Source of the DNA: Lotus japonicus
Lineage: Eukaryota; Streptophyta; Magnoliopsida; Fabales; Fabaceae
Direction of reading: 5' to 3'
DNA length: 64,000 bases
NCBI RefSeq assembly: GCF_012489685.1
Contig: NC_080045.1
Location: forward strand, 10,999,648 to 11,063,647
Part shown: in pieces, positions 10,777 through 21,699 of the stretch
Position numbering within the stretch: the stretch's first letter is position 1
Layout: every line of letters starts with the position of its first letter
Notes under the pieces: model-generated
Databases searched by the model: none
What the model saw: the letters and a program-made list of their open reading frames with translations, nothing else
Told to the model about the DNA's origin: nothing
Program-made: the position numbers and the translations under genes

Positions 10777-12155
10777 TGTTAAGTTCAAACGTGTTACAAC
10801 GTGTTTCAATCTAATTTTGATCCTAACAATTTTTATAAATACTTTTCTCTACTAAAATCTAATTCCAGATGTTAATGACATTTTTCAGGAAATATATATT
10901 ATAAGGTCACATGCTTCAACGTATATGTCTAAGCCTTATAAGGAAAAAGAAGGTTACGCAAGATATGACCGCATCGTCCAATAAACGAGGAAGACACTTA
11001 TGCTGTATCGTTTCATGCCACGTCATACCTCAGAATTTCAAAAGAAGCCTTTGAGCGGGAAAGTCAAAATTGTATCTCAACTATTTGCCCCATGCTTTAG
11101 TCAGAAGGAAACTAATCTGGTCACGTGCAAACTGATTTACCTTTTAAGAGAGAAGTCTCGATGACCAATGAAAAGGAAAAAGGACAACACGTCAACATCA
11201 CTTTTCCAAAATGTCTCTCTTCTGCAAAGTAGCCCAAAGCTATCACCACCTACTAGCTGACAAAGTACACCTTTTTGGCTAAAGGATAGCTTTGAACAGC
11301 AGCATGCATTTAATGAAGCTATCAACCGGAGATTTGAATCAACGGTTGGATGACACTCACAACGGCTACAAACAACGGCCAGATTTTGTGTCTCAACGGC
11401 TACACAACTAGCAAGATCATATATAAAGGACATATCTGAAGATTGAAGAAGAGGAGTGACGAGAAAAATTTATTGCAAGAAAAGAAAGAACTCAGAGCAA
11501 TTACTCCAAACATTCTTCAAAGCATTAAAAGCTCACAGCAGATTTCCTAAGAGTCAAATCCGATCTCATACCTCTGCTAAATCAAGAGAGAATACCAAAC
11601 CTTAAAAGAGTCAAACCTCTTCTCTTACTTCTCTCTTAGATTCTGAACTCTTGTGTGTTCCAACGTCCTTTCAGAACCCAAAACACTTGAGAGTTCCAGT
11701 GCCATAAATTGTCTACACCAACTCTTTTGAGAAGAGATTTCTTGTAGAGCCAAACAATCTTGTTGATTGTAGGAGGAGTCCTGTACAATACTTTGAGAAG
11801 TCCGTGATAATACTAGGAGGAGTCCTGTACAATACTTGGAGAAGTCCGTGATAATACTTGGAGAAGTCCTGTCTAATACTTGTATTGGAGAAGTCCTTGA
11901 TACTTGCTAGTGAAAATCTTGGTGGTGGCCAAGTACTGGACGTAGCCCAATCGTTTAGGGTGAACCAGTATAAATTCTTGTGTGCTGATCGTTCTGCTTT
12001 ATTTACTTACTTCCGCTGCACTAAACGGTTTTTGAAAAGTCACCAGAACAGTTTTCTTAAGAACTTATCTTCTTTTTATAAACCATAGTTTTAACAAGTA
12101 ATTTTTAAGAACACAATTTAAACCCCCCTTTCTTGTGTTACTTATTTACATATCA
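10777..12155 (+). repeat. 3' LTR of the Sirevirus
   Basis: Same length as the 5' LTR, with about 7 substitutions. TATA box at 11420-11427. It is followed by the target duplication GAGGC and by host sequence that continues the text interrupted at 1756. Confidence 0.95.
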
Positions 12156-12160
12156 GAGGC

Positions 12161-12631
12161 CATTTGACGACTGGAGTGATAGTTACACTAACATCTTCAA
12201 TCTACGTTAGAGCACCAGAGGTGACGCCAATACCACGAAGGCAAAGACACATGTATTACTTAGTTTAATTAGTTGTTAGAATGGTAGCTATGATTTCTTT
12301 TATAAATAGGATTTTCAAATAAAGGTTCATAATTCACTACTCGAAAACTCTCTAAAAGCTATGTCAAACACATCAAAAGTGGCAAAGAGCGAGACAAGAG
12401 GATTAAGAGTATGTTGTGCAACCCCTTTCTCATTTCCTTATAATATTTACATTTTAATGCAAATTATACTTTTGTTTCAATCCTCTCTTCTTCAACTTCT
12501 CTTCTTTTAACTCTGCATTCAAGTTCTTACTCCGGTCCAAAATTCAAGAACACGCGATTTTGTTCATCACGAGATTGAGACTAGCACATAGATATTTTCA
12601 CTAAAAGAACCCAAGATGACTCAAATTCAGT
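12161..12631. other. Gene-free flank of the Sirevirus
   Basis: Continuation of the sequence into which the Sirevirus jumped. It has a possible TATA motif (tataaatagg, 12301-12310) but no open frame of interest. It may be the rest of an older LTR element whose left part is at 1-1751. Confidence 0.4.
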
Positions 12632-14670
12632 CCCGAGATTAGATATGACAATGAGTAGGGTTTGGATAAGGTACTATAGTACCTACCCCTATACCCGTAT
12701 TTTAAAAATTACCCGTACCCGTCTTCCTACTTGCATGGGTAACAACTTGAATGCTCGTCTCATATACCCTCTCTACATACATATACCCCCAATCGCCCAT
12801 ACTCGTACTCGTTACTCGAATTTAATTACTCAAAATATAACTTTCACTATTTTTATTTTTCAAGAGAAAAAAATAAATAGAACTACTATTATCATTTAGC
12901 TAAGCATAAACTTGTTAAAATGAGTAAGCAAGAAATTTATAAGTTTAAATTTATAATTTTATATTATTTTAATATAGTTTTGAAGTTTTAGGTTATTAAC
13001 TTACTTGTAAGACCCTCAATTTTTAAATTATTATATAATTAAAATAATAATTATTTATAATATTATGATCATAATAATATTATTTGATTGGATGATAATT
13101 TGTTGATTTTTTTGTCTGTTATGAAATTAATGTTAGGTTGTTGTCTGTTTTACTGTCTTGTTAGCTGACTAATAACTAACTAGTCGAAATGAATGAAGAA
13201 ATAAGTGAAATTAATTGTGTGCATTAGTAAGGGTGTATTTTAACTTGTGGGAGTGTTAGATTGATCAAATAGGTGTTTGTTGTGTAGAAATGATTTTTGA
13301 GCCTTATGTTTTATTTTTAAAACTGAAAAATAGAGGGAAAATAGAAGAATATACTTAATAATTATTTAAATAATTATTTTGAAGCTTATGAAGTGGAAAG
13401 TAAAGAAAATATCTCTCTATAAGCTTAAAATTTCGTGGTTGGGGTTTAGAGAGAGAAAGAGTGTGTTAGTTAGCTTAATTTGGATATTTGGAGGTAATCT
13501 AGAACATATCTTGGGTAAATCTTTTGAAAAATTGAAGAAAAAAAAGATGATATTATTGAATAATATTAGTTGAAATCTGAACATAATCATAATATATTAG
13601 GTTTTTGATAAAAAACTACTTTATTTGATTTATTTCAAATTGTTGAATAGATTAGTTTAAACTATATCTTAAGGATAGACTTGTGAAAAAAAAAAGGGGA
13701 AACCTTAGGGAAAAATTATAAAATAAATTTGAGATGTTTAATAAATATTTTGGGAGTAGGAAAATATGAATTTTCGGAATTTTTAAATAATTCCCTAATT
13801 ATTTTGATATTTTCGAAATTTGCTAGTTTGTAGGAAAATTGTTGATTTTTGGTGATCTAGCTATTAAAATGGATTTTAAAAAAAGAGATAAAGGCTAGAG
13901 ATAAATACATTATCAAGTTTTCAATAGCTATGATTTAAATTTAATTTATATTCAGAATTTTAATTAAGCTTAAATTTAATCATAAAATTGAAATAAGTGC
14001 AATCTTGTGAAACAAAACTTGTCTAGTGAAGTGATAAGATTAAAAAACAGAAAAATTCTATCTCCAATGGAGAGGGTGCACGAAATTCTTAGTGCTTGTG
14101 GTGATCTTGTCATTCTTTCTCACTCAACACTATAAATAGAGGTTTGTGGTTGAGGGAAATCTCATTCACACCTGAAGCTGCTTCTCACCCTCACTAAAAG
14201 TACACTTGAGGAATCATCAAACCTCAAGCTCCCTTCTCCTCCCTTTGGGAAAACCTTTTCCTTCTTCTTCCCTCATAGGAGTATCATATTTGCTTGGTGG
14301 AGTTTCTCGTTTTCTTAGAGCAAGGAGGTTTGGATTCTTGCGGGTTCTTGGCGTTTGTCCGTTCGTTCGTGACTTTCTCTTACCTTCTTCAAGAGGATTT
14401 TAATCTTCTATGGAGGATTTCTTTTGGGTGCATGTATTTCAAGATCAATAGGCCAAGGTAAGGGTACCTTCTGTCTAGTGCGTGCGTCTGTGTGCTTTTT
14501 ATTTTCTTACATGATATGTGAAGTGAAGGTGTTCAAGGCGTTAAATTGATTGATTAATTGTCTTGGTTGTTGCTATTTCTTTGAATTAATATCATGCTTA
14601 CTTTTGTTGGTTGTTTGATTAAGGGGATAGACCTTAATCTTGTTGTTGGTATTTTGATTAAGCGGATATA

Positions 14671-15025
14671 CCTTAATCTTGTTTTTGGTTGTTTGATTAA
14701 GGGGATAGAACTTAATCTTATCGGTGGTATTCTGATATCTTGTTTTTAAAGTAGAAGATATGTTGTTATTTTGTTTTAAATTGAAGATATGTTGTTAGTA
14801 TCTTAAATTTTGAAGATAAGGTTTTAATTTGATAAGGTTGTACTCTTTTAAATTTTGAACTTCTTAAAGTTTGAAATTTGAATTTGGGTTAGCTACTAAA
14901 CCCTAAACCCTAAACCCTAAAACAAAATAACAACATATCTTCTACTTTAAAAACAAGATATCAGAATACCACCGATAAGATTAAGTTTTATCCCCTTAAT
15001 GAAACAACCAAAAACAAGATTAAGG
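14671..15025. repeat. Inverted repeat with telomere-type repeats in the loop
   Basis: The arms 14671-14778 and 14918-15025 (108 bp each) are near-perfect reverse complements; I count about three differences. The 139-bp spacer ends in three AAACCCT units (14898-14918), the plant telomere repeat. The junction between telomere-type repeat and right arm is seamless. Confidence 0.85.
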
Positions 15026-15090
15026 CATTAACCCTTTTGTTTGGTAATTGCTACTTGGGCGCTTAACGCTATTAGGTCGTGAAGTTGACT

Positions 15091-15847
15091 TATGTAACGC
15101 CCTAATTTCTGAACTGGGGATTACATTATTAACCCAATCAATTGTGGGGACCAACTCGGTTTTGTTTTCTTTTCAAAAGAGTGACAATTTCGAAACTCAA
15201 AAGTCCACCATCACCCAAGCAAGGCCCGAGAAGTTCTTAGGTAAGCGCGTCGGGCATAATGCCTCATTAAAAGCTGTCTTGCCTAGACAGAACAACCCGA
15301 ATACTTACTTGAACTCAAATGAGATTTTCAAATCACTTTTCAAAAATTGATTCAATTGTCGTCTTTAAATTTTAAATTTTCTATCGTCGGTTTGAATTTC
15401 GAACTTTGCGCTAGCGGTTTTAACTAGGTTTTTATTCAGGATATTATTTATATTATTGTTATCGTAATAACCATTGTTTTAATTTGGATATTGTTAGTTG
15501 GAAAATGATAAGGTTTTTGAAAGATTACTAAAATGGAGTAATAAATCGATTTTGAACTTAAGGAATAATTGAATCGATTTTTGAAAAGTGATTTGAAAAG
15601 ATATTGAAAATCTCATTTGAGTTCAAGTAAGAACTCGGGTTGTTCTGTCTAGGCAAGAACGCTTTTAATGAGGCATTGTGCCCGGCCCGCTTACCTGGGA
15701 ACTTCTCGGGCCTTGCTTAGGTGATGGTGGGCTTTTGAGTTTCGAAATTGTCACCATTTTGAAAAGAAGAAGGAAAAAACCGAGTTGATCCCCACAATTG
15801 ATTGGGTTACTAATGTAATCACCGGTTCAGAAATTGGGGCGTTACAT
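15091..15847. repeat. Inverted repeat of gypsy LTR 3' ends
   Basis: 15091-15360 starts with ATGTAACGCCC and is the reverse complement of about 15575-15848, which ends GGGGCGTTACA. The arms are about 260 bp and roughly 90% alike, with a spacer of about 215 bp. A third, direct copy lies at 16140-16391. Confidence 0.75.
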
Positions 15848-16445
15848 GGGCATTACAACTTGCTTGACTATGGAGAGTTTATGGATTGCAACGTGGCTAT
15901 GCAGTTGGGCGACGAGAAGCTTGAGGCGGCGGAGATAAAGATCTTTGAATTGTTGTATAACTTCGCTAAATTGACTTTGTGATTTTCAACGTTAGCTTAG
16001 ATACTATTTTGAATTTCACCGCTATCTATTTAATTAAACTTGGTTTATTAGTAAATAAATATTTGGGTACTATTATTATTATTCGCAATGATATCTTGAT
16101 TTTGGAAATTGAACTAATTAATTGTTTTTGGAAAAGGTTTTTTAAATTGATATCAAAAATATCATTTGAGTTCAAGTAAGAACTCGGGTTGTTCTGTCTA
16201 AGGAAAGAAAAGCTTTTAATGAGGCATTGTGCCCGGCCAGCTTACCTGGGAACATCGGGAGTCATTGCTTGGGTGATGATGGGTCTTGGTTTTCGAAAAT
16301 ATCACCTTTAGAAAGAAAAAAAAAACTGAGTTAGTCTCCATATTTATTGTGTTACTAATGTGATCCCCGGTTTAGAAATTGGGGCGTTACACATATTAAA
16401 ATTAAGTGGAAGTAAATAACCAACAATGCATACAACAACAACAAC

Positions 16446-16493
<48 letters not shown>
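16446..16493 (+). repeat. (AAT)n microsatellite
   Basis: About 16 uninterrupted AAT units following a short ACA run, inside the right half of the hAT-like element. Confidence 0.9.
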
Positions 16494-16494
<1 letters not shown>

Positions 16495-16676
16495 TTCTGA
16501 GTGCGAGCATGGTTGGGTATTATAGTAAGTGTTCCCGACCCATACTCACTACTTTTTTCGGGTATCTACCCATGCCCAAACCTCATACCTATCAAGTGAA
16601 TTTTTACTCAACTCATGGTAGGTATTTTGTGCGGGTACTCAATGATTCGAGACCTATTGTCATCTCTATCCGAGAT

Positions 16677-17880
16677 CGTTCCTTTCATTCTCATTTGCTT
16701 ACCAAAATAAATATTAATTATTTAAAATTCATAGAAATATTTAACTTTGATTTTCCTTTTTTTCTCTGTTGAGGATTTTTTTTAACAAGTTGAGGATTTG
16801 TTATATCATATGAGAATTAGCCAAATTTTCGTGTTTTAGTAATAACGTTTTTATTTTGTTCTATTGAAAAAGTTTCTTGATAGCTTCTCAACTTTCCAAT
16901 ATATACTTTCAAAAAAAAACTTTCCAATATATGAGTTTCTAATTATTTGTATTTAGATCTTTTAAAAAAAAATTATTTATATTTAGATTTAGATTTTTTT
17001 TCGAAATTTATTTAGATTTAGACTAATAGATATATGATTGATTATTTTTTATTTGTACAAATAGGTATTTTTTAAAATCATAAATATAAATTACATATCT
17101 CAGAATTGATCCCTGACCTTCCCACCCCAACACATATGTCTCATAACTCTTACAAAATAAACTAATTATTGATATCAAAGGTGGTTTGTTTTCTTTGAAA
17201 AAAAAAGGTTGTTTGTTTCTCTCTAAATCATCTATGATCAAAAGTAAATCCTGTAGATACGAGACATATTCTTGAATTAAAACTTCAATACTTTAACCAA
17301 AAAAGAAACACCAATAACAATTTTAACTGAAGTGACTACCTAATACAGAAACAAAAACAAAAGAAAAAAGTGTTGTAAACCAACCGAGGATGTCTTGGAA
17401 GATTACTTTATAAAATCACCAAATCCTAATTAATCAGCCAAAAATCACAAAGATTTTAGGTTAAAAAAAAAGAAAACTGAATTTTATTTTATACATCGGA
17501 AAACTATACAACAAAGTGAAACTACACAAACCTCCCGAGAATCGGAAAACTATACAACAAAGTGAAACTACACAAACCTCTAGAAAATCACGCAGAAGCG
17601 ATCTGCAAGTCCGAGCAAGGATCTCCAACACCGTCAAGCCCGCCGATAGCGGCAAAAACTTAGTTAAGAAATCCGCTACACCATTGCATTAGCGAGAGAC
17701 TACCACCTTATAGAAACTACCCAATTTCTCCCAGGAAGTGAATTTTTTTAATAAGGAAAGAAGAAAAAAAAAGAAACAAAAGGAAAATAAGAAGAAGAAA
17801 AAGAGAAGAAGAAGAAGAACACAATTAGCAGCGAAAACACACAGAGAAATCAAAGCTGAAATTAAAAAAAAATAAAAAAA
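16677..17880. other. Intergenic, upstream of the ADA1-like gene
   Basis: AT-rich and gene-free. A short direct duplication (cggaaaactatacaacaaagtgaaactacacaaacctc, twice at about 17498-17580) is the only structure seen. The last 150 bases become rich in gaagaa repeats (17750-17820), probably the promoter or 5' leader of the next gene. Confidence 0.5.
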
Positions 17881-17979
17881 AATTGACAGAGAGAGAGAAG
17901 CGTAGCCATAACCGAAGCTTCGAAGATTTGAAAGCAGCAAGTGAAGTTCTTCGTGTAAAAATTCGTGAACTGTGCTGAG

Positions 17980-18389
17980 GTAAGAACTCAATCAATGCTT
18001 AGTTTTTGCTCTTCATTGTGCTTCCTTGCATTCAAATTTCAATTGTTTTCGTTCTAATTTCAATTCTGTTGAACTCAGTGATCCAAGTTCGGGATTTCTC
18101 GGAAGCAATGAGGATTTTCAGAATTGTTGTTGTTCAAGTGATGTGAGGTGTTTCGGATTCAAACTTAGGGTTTTGATTTCCCATACAACAATTTTTGTTG
18201 ATTTTGTTTTGGTTTGGTTTCATCTCTAGGGTTTTGTGGGTGGGAAGTGGGGATTTGCCTTTGCATTGTGTGGTCAGTTGGTGTGTGAATTTTGGGCATA
18301 AGGGTAACTGTTTTCACTTCAGAGTTGCTGATTTGGCTTCTGTTGCTGTTATTTTGATGGTTAATGCTTCTGCTTGTTCTGGTCTGCAG
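17980..18389 (+). other. Probable 5' UTR intron of the ADA1-like gene
   Basis: Donor gctgag|gtaagaac at 17979/17980 and acceptor ggtctgcag|agg at 18389/18390, with a T-rich interior. No ATG of the downstream frame lies upstream, so it would sit in the leader. Leader introns are common in plant housekeeping genes. Inference from splice signals only. Confidence 0.55.
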
Positions 18390-18545
18390 AGGTTGGTTTG
18401 TGTTCAGTGATGTGGGAGAGGGGAAGTTTTGGGTTATTTGGAAGCAGAAGAAGTAACTGGAATTTGGCTCGAATTGAAGTTACAGGTGGGTGGGTTGTTT
18501 TCTGATTTGTCTGGTGGTGTGGTGTATGAATCTGTTTGTTGAGAA

Positions 18546-19817
18546 ATGCTACCCGGGCGGCAGCAGAGCTCGAGAGTCGATTTGGGTGAATTAAAGGCCC
18601 AAATTGTGAACAAGGTTGGAGCGGATAAGTCGAAGCGGTACTTTTATTACTTGAACAGGTTTCTGAGTCAGAAGTTGAGCAAGGCTGAGTTTGATAAGTT
18701 ATGTTATCGGGTGCTTGGGAGGGAGAACCTTCCATTGCACAATCATTTTATAAGATCAATCTTGAAGAATGCCTGCCAAGCCAAGATACCGCCACCAACC
18801 CAGCCATCAGCTCCTCCAAAATTGGGAGCGCATGTTACTAATGTATCTCCCAGTAGAGAAGATGGACATGAGCAGAGTGTTGCTACCTTTCAAAATCAAA
18901 GTGCATCGATCTGGTCAAACGGGGTTTTGCCGGTGTCCCCGCGTAAGTTAAGGTCTGGAGTACGCGACCGGAAGCATAAAGATAGACCAAGCCCTCTTGG
19001 TCCAAATGGGAAAGTTGATTCTGTTGCTCCTCAATCCACTGCTACAGAGGACAGTGGCACTAGGGTTCACATAGAGAATGGAACTCTCACTCCATGTGAT
19101 TATCAGAGACCAATACACCATCTGCAAGAAGTTTCTGAGCTACCTAAGAATGGTGAGGGGGGTGCTGTACAGAGACCAGCTAAAAAACCAAGAATATATG
19201 GCAAAGGGATGAGCAAAACACCAATTGTTGAAGATGGGGAGGAGGTGGAGCAGTTGAACCGCCTCAGTTTTGCCAGAAGTCCCCTGATAGCACCACTTGG
19301 GATTCCTCACTGCTCTGCAAGTGTGGGTGGGGCCCGCAAATCATTGCCAGTGAATAGCGCTAGTGATTTTGTTAGTTTTTGTGACAGTGGTAGTTTACCT
19401 GATACAGATACACTGAGAAGGCGCATGGAGCAGATTGCTACTGTACAGGGTCTTGGAGGTGTTTCTATGGAATGTGCAAATATGTTGAATAATGTGTTGG
19501 ATTCGTACCTGAAAAGGTTGATCAGGTCTTGTGTCGATTTAGTGAGCGCTAGGTCTGCGAATGAGAATGAGCCGACCAAGCTCCCTGTCTCAAAACCGCA
19601 GATTCAGGGGAAGATCATGAATGGCATGTGGCCAAACAATCAGTCACATGTGCAGCAGAGTCCTGGTGGGCCGGCAGAGCCTGAACTTGAACACAGACCC
19701 CAGATCTCCATATCTTTGCATGATTTTAAAGTTGCCATGGAACTAAATCCACAGCAACTCGGAGAAGATTGGCCACTACAGTTGGAGAAACTTTCTATGC
19801 AATCCTTAGAGAAATAA
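18546..19817 (+). CDS. ADA1/TADA1-like subunit of the SAGA transcription coactivator
   Basis: A 423-residue, intronless coding frame. The N-terminal region (about residues 8-85: VDLGELKAQIV, KRYFYYLNRFLSQKLSKAEFD, LPLHNHFIRSIL) is the hallmark of the Tad1/Hfi1 family (SAGA-Tad1). Members hold the histone-acetyltransferase complex SAGA together in the nucleus. The middle is variable and basic (KKPRIYGKGMSK). Residues about 290-345 (DTLRRRMEQIA, MLNNVLDSYLKRLIRSCVDL) match the conserved helical, histone-fold-like part. The C-terminus ends with ISLHDFKVAMELNPQQLGEDWPLQLEKL. Length fits plant homologues of roughly 400 residues. Start: first ATG after the likely leader intron and in frame with the conserved region. 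Not transposon-derived. Confidence 0.9.
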   Translation: MLPGRQQSSRVDLGELKAQIVNKVGADKSKRYFYYLNRFLSQKLSKAEFDKLCYRVLGRENLPLHNHFIRSILKNACQAKIPPPTQPSAPPKLGAHVTNVSPSREDGHEQSVATFQNQSASIWSNGVLPVSPRKLRSGVRDRKHKDRPSPLGPNGKVDSVAPQSTATEDSGTRVHIENGTLTPCDYQRPIHHLQEVSELPKNGEGGAVQRPAKKPRIYGKGMSKTPIVEDGEEVEQLNRLSFARSPLIAPLGIPHCSASVGGARKSLPVNSASDFVSFCDSGSLPDTDTLRRRMEQIATVQGLGGVSMECANMLNNVLDSYLKRLIRSCVDLVSARSANENEPTKLPVSKPQIQGKIMNGMWPNNQSHVQQSPGGPAEPELEHRPQISISLHDFKVAMELNPQQLGEDWPLQLEKLSMQSLEK

Positions 19818-20979
19818 CACACCTTATCAAGTCTTTTTTTTCAAGGCTGGGTCTGTTTCATTTGAATCTGATGGTTCAGCTAGCAATGATTGGTGGTGAT
19901 TATCGGCGCGCTTAGCTCTGACAGATTGGCAGGAAAACCCGATGATCAATCAATACTGGTTTAAAACTGCAACCAGTAGCCAGAGGATTGGTTGCACTGT
20001 TGTATGATTAGCATTTATGTTGGCTGTTTTTGCTTTACAGCCAATAAGACTTAGAAAGTTTTGCAGGGATAATACTATTGTGTAGCTCAGTAGCTGGGAA
20101 TGGGACTAAGAGCTCAAGGGTTGCTCTGTATGTATTTTTAGCATATGAGGATTGATTAAAATTCAATATTAATAACACGTCAACATCAATTGAAATTTCC
20201 TTGATTATTATTTCATTTCATGTTTTATTTCTTGTCTATTTACCAAGTGGGTATTTCAAAAAACAAAAACCAAGTGGGTTGAAACTTGCACGTTTCTTTC
20301 CGTTCTAATTAATTTTGGTAAACTATAAAGGAATTTTAGTAAAACCAATATTGACAATCCATGCATTGATAGCCGGTCCCAAGCCAGGGGAAGGAAGAGA
20401 GTTGTAGAGAGTTGTGTTAGGTCTTGGCGGCCAACATAAAATTCATCGATATTTTCAATATGGATCAGTCCATGTAAGATTGATAGTTCTATTCCAGCAA
20501 TGCAAATAAATGATCATGCAATTAATCATGAGGTTCTTTTGGAAATGTCTATGTCTGTTTTGACTTTAATCATGATTTTGCCATTTGGCTTGGTTCTAAA
20601 CTATGTTTACAACAGCCAATTGAAGAATTTACAGAAAAATGCAGAGAGAGCATGTTTAAAGTTCACAGATTGGCATGCAAAAGCAAAAGCAATTGAATTT
20701 AACATGGTATGTTGGTATGTATATTAGGAGTAAAATGAATTCAGCACTGAATCAATTAGAATTCTATGTCGGCTATACTGAAAGGTCTAAAGCACATTTT
20801 CTTTTGAATGCACAGTATCCTTCTAGTGAGATCACGTAATAATTCGTTCAAAACATTATCTCAGTCTGTCAGTGAGTGTTTGGTTTGTTTTCATTTTTAG
20901 TTGTTAGGATTTATTACAATTAAAAAAATATCACTTTATTTTGTTGTGTGAGAGATATTCAACCACTCCATTGTCATTA
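19818..20979 (+). other. 3' UTR and intergenic stretch after the ADA1-like gene
   Basis: Likely 3' UTR to about 20180 (AT-rich end with attaaaattcaatattaataa). The rest is gene-free. A 75-codon frame at 20500-20727 has a hydrophobic stretch but no family likeness, and I do not call it a gene. Confidence 0.5.
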
Positions 20980-21519
20980 GGCTTAATTGCACTTTAGGTC
21001 CCTCAACTATTGTTTTTCTGCGAAAATCGTCCCCAAACTTTAAAATTAGCAAAAAAACGTCCTCTAACTATACATGTTGCACTTTTGGTCTGCCGTTTGC
21101 CTTCCGTGAGAAAACTAACGTGAGAAGCTGATATGGCTCCCCCACGCATGTCTCACGTGACTTTCCTCAGAGAGCTTGATGATTGAACAAGTCACATGCT
21201 TCAGAGGGAGAGGCAAGGAATGAAAAACCCCTCTTTTAAGGGTTTCATGGTGAAGAAGACGATAGAGGAGGGAGATGACTATTGGAGCCTTTTAGAGTCA
21301 CGGGACTTGTCCAATCATCAAGCTCTCTGAGGAAAGTCACTTGAGACACGCGTGAGGGAGCCACATCAGTTTCTCATGTTAGTTTTCTCACGGAAGGCAA
21401 ACGACAGACCAAAAGTGCAATGGCATGTATAGTTGGAGGACGTCTTTTGCTAATTTTGAAGTTTGGGGACGATTTTTGCAGGAAGACAATAGTTGGGGGA
21501 CCAAAAGTGCAATTAAGCC
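20980..21519. mobile_element. Mutator-type MITE with long inverted repeats
   Basis: 540 bp with TIRs of well over 150 bp each (start GGCTTAATTGCACTTTAGGT, end its reverse complement), flanked by the perfect 9-bp duplication TTGTCATTA (20971-20979, 21520-21528). The central 130 bp is not coding. A 9-bp TSD with long TIRs is the Mutator signature; the transposase must be supplied in trans. Confidence 0.88.
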
Positions 21520-21699
21520 TTGTCATTATTACTCATTTCATTATTCCCGTCTTGAAACTAAATATTCTCTAAATGATCAAAATTTATTTATCAGATTTTT
21601 GTGTTTTCTTTCCTTCATCTTTCTCTCCTCCAAACCAAACAAAGCCGCATGTCTATATTGCAAATGATATATATTACCATTTACCAACTTCTTAAAAAC

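Larger units (their letters stand above)
1757..12155 (+). mobile_element. Ty1/copia Sirevirus-type LTR retrotransposon, full length but defective
   Basis: Two 1379-bp LTRs (1757-3135, 10777-12155) begin TGTTAAG and end TATCA. They lie exactly 9020 bp apart and are flanked by the perfect 5-bp target duplication GAGGC (1752-1756, 12156-12160). Internally the order is primer binding site, gag, protease, integrase, RT, RNase H, third ORF, polypurine tracts. Integrase before RT is the copia order, and the long third ORF between pol and the 3' LTR is characteristic of Sireviruses (SIRE1/Maximus lineage). I counted about 7 differences between the LTRs (about 0.5%), so the insertion is recent. The coding part is nevertheless broken: an in-frame stop in gag, frameshifts before protease and in integrase, and loss of the region between protease and the integrase core. 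This copy cannot be autonomous. Confidence 0.95.
13006..16391 (+). repeat. Rearranged Ty3/gypsy-type LTR block
   Basis: It begins TGTAAGACCCTCAA (13006) and ends ATTGGGGCGTTACA (16391), the typical start and end of long gypsy LTRs like the clean solo LTR at 33676-36805. A TATA box (TATAAATA, 14131-14138) and a cctaaggtaag-like segment near 14450 fit an LTR promoter. The flanking pentamers differ (TTACT / CATAT), so this is not one simple solo LTR. The 3' LTR end occurs three times, once inverted (15091-15360) and twice direct (about 15570-15847 and 16140-16391). No gag or pol coding remains. Confidence 0.65.
12640..16668. mobile_element. hAT-like non-autonomous element, split by gypsy LTR material
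   Basis: The left end TAGATATGACAATGAGTAGGG (12640 on) pairs with the right end, whose reverse complement reads TAGAGATGACAATAGGT (ends 16668). Both are variants of the TAGGGATGACAATGGG termini of a common plant hAT-type repeat rich in acccg/gggta. The flanks carry an 8-bp duplication with one mismatch: CCCGAGAT (12632-12639) and TCCGAGAT (16669-16676). Without the inserted LTR block (13006-16391) the element would be about 640 bp and has no gene. Confidence 0.72.

Noticed and set aside
14898..14918. Telomere repeats as a chromosome end
   Set aside because: Only three units, inside an LTR with sequence continuing on both sides.
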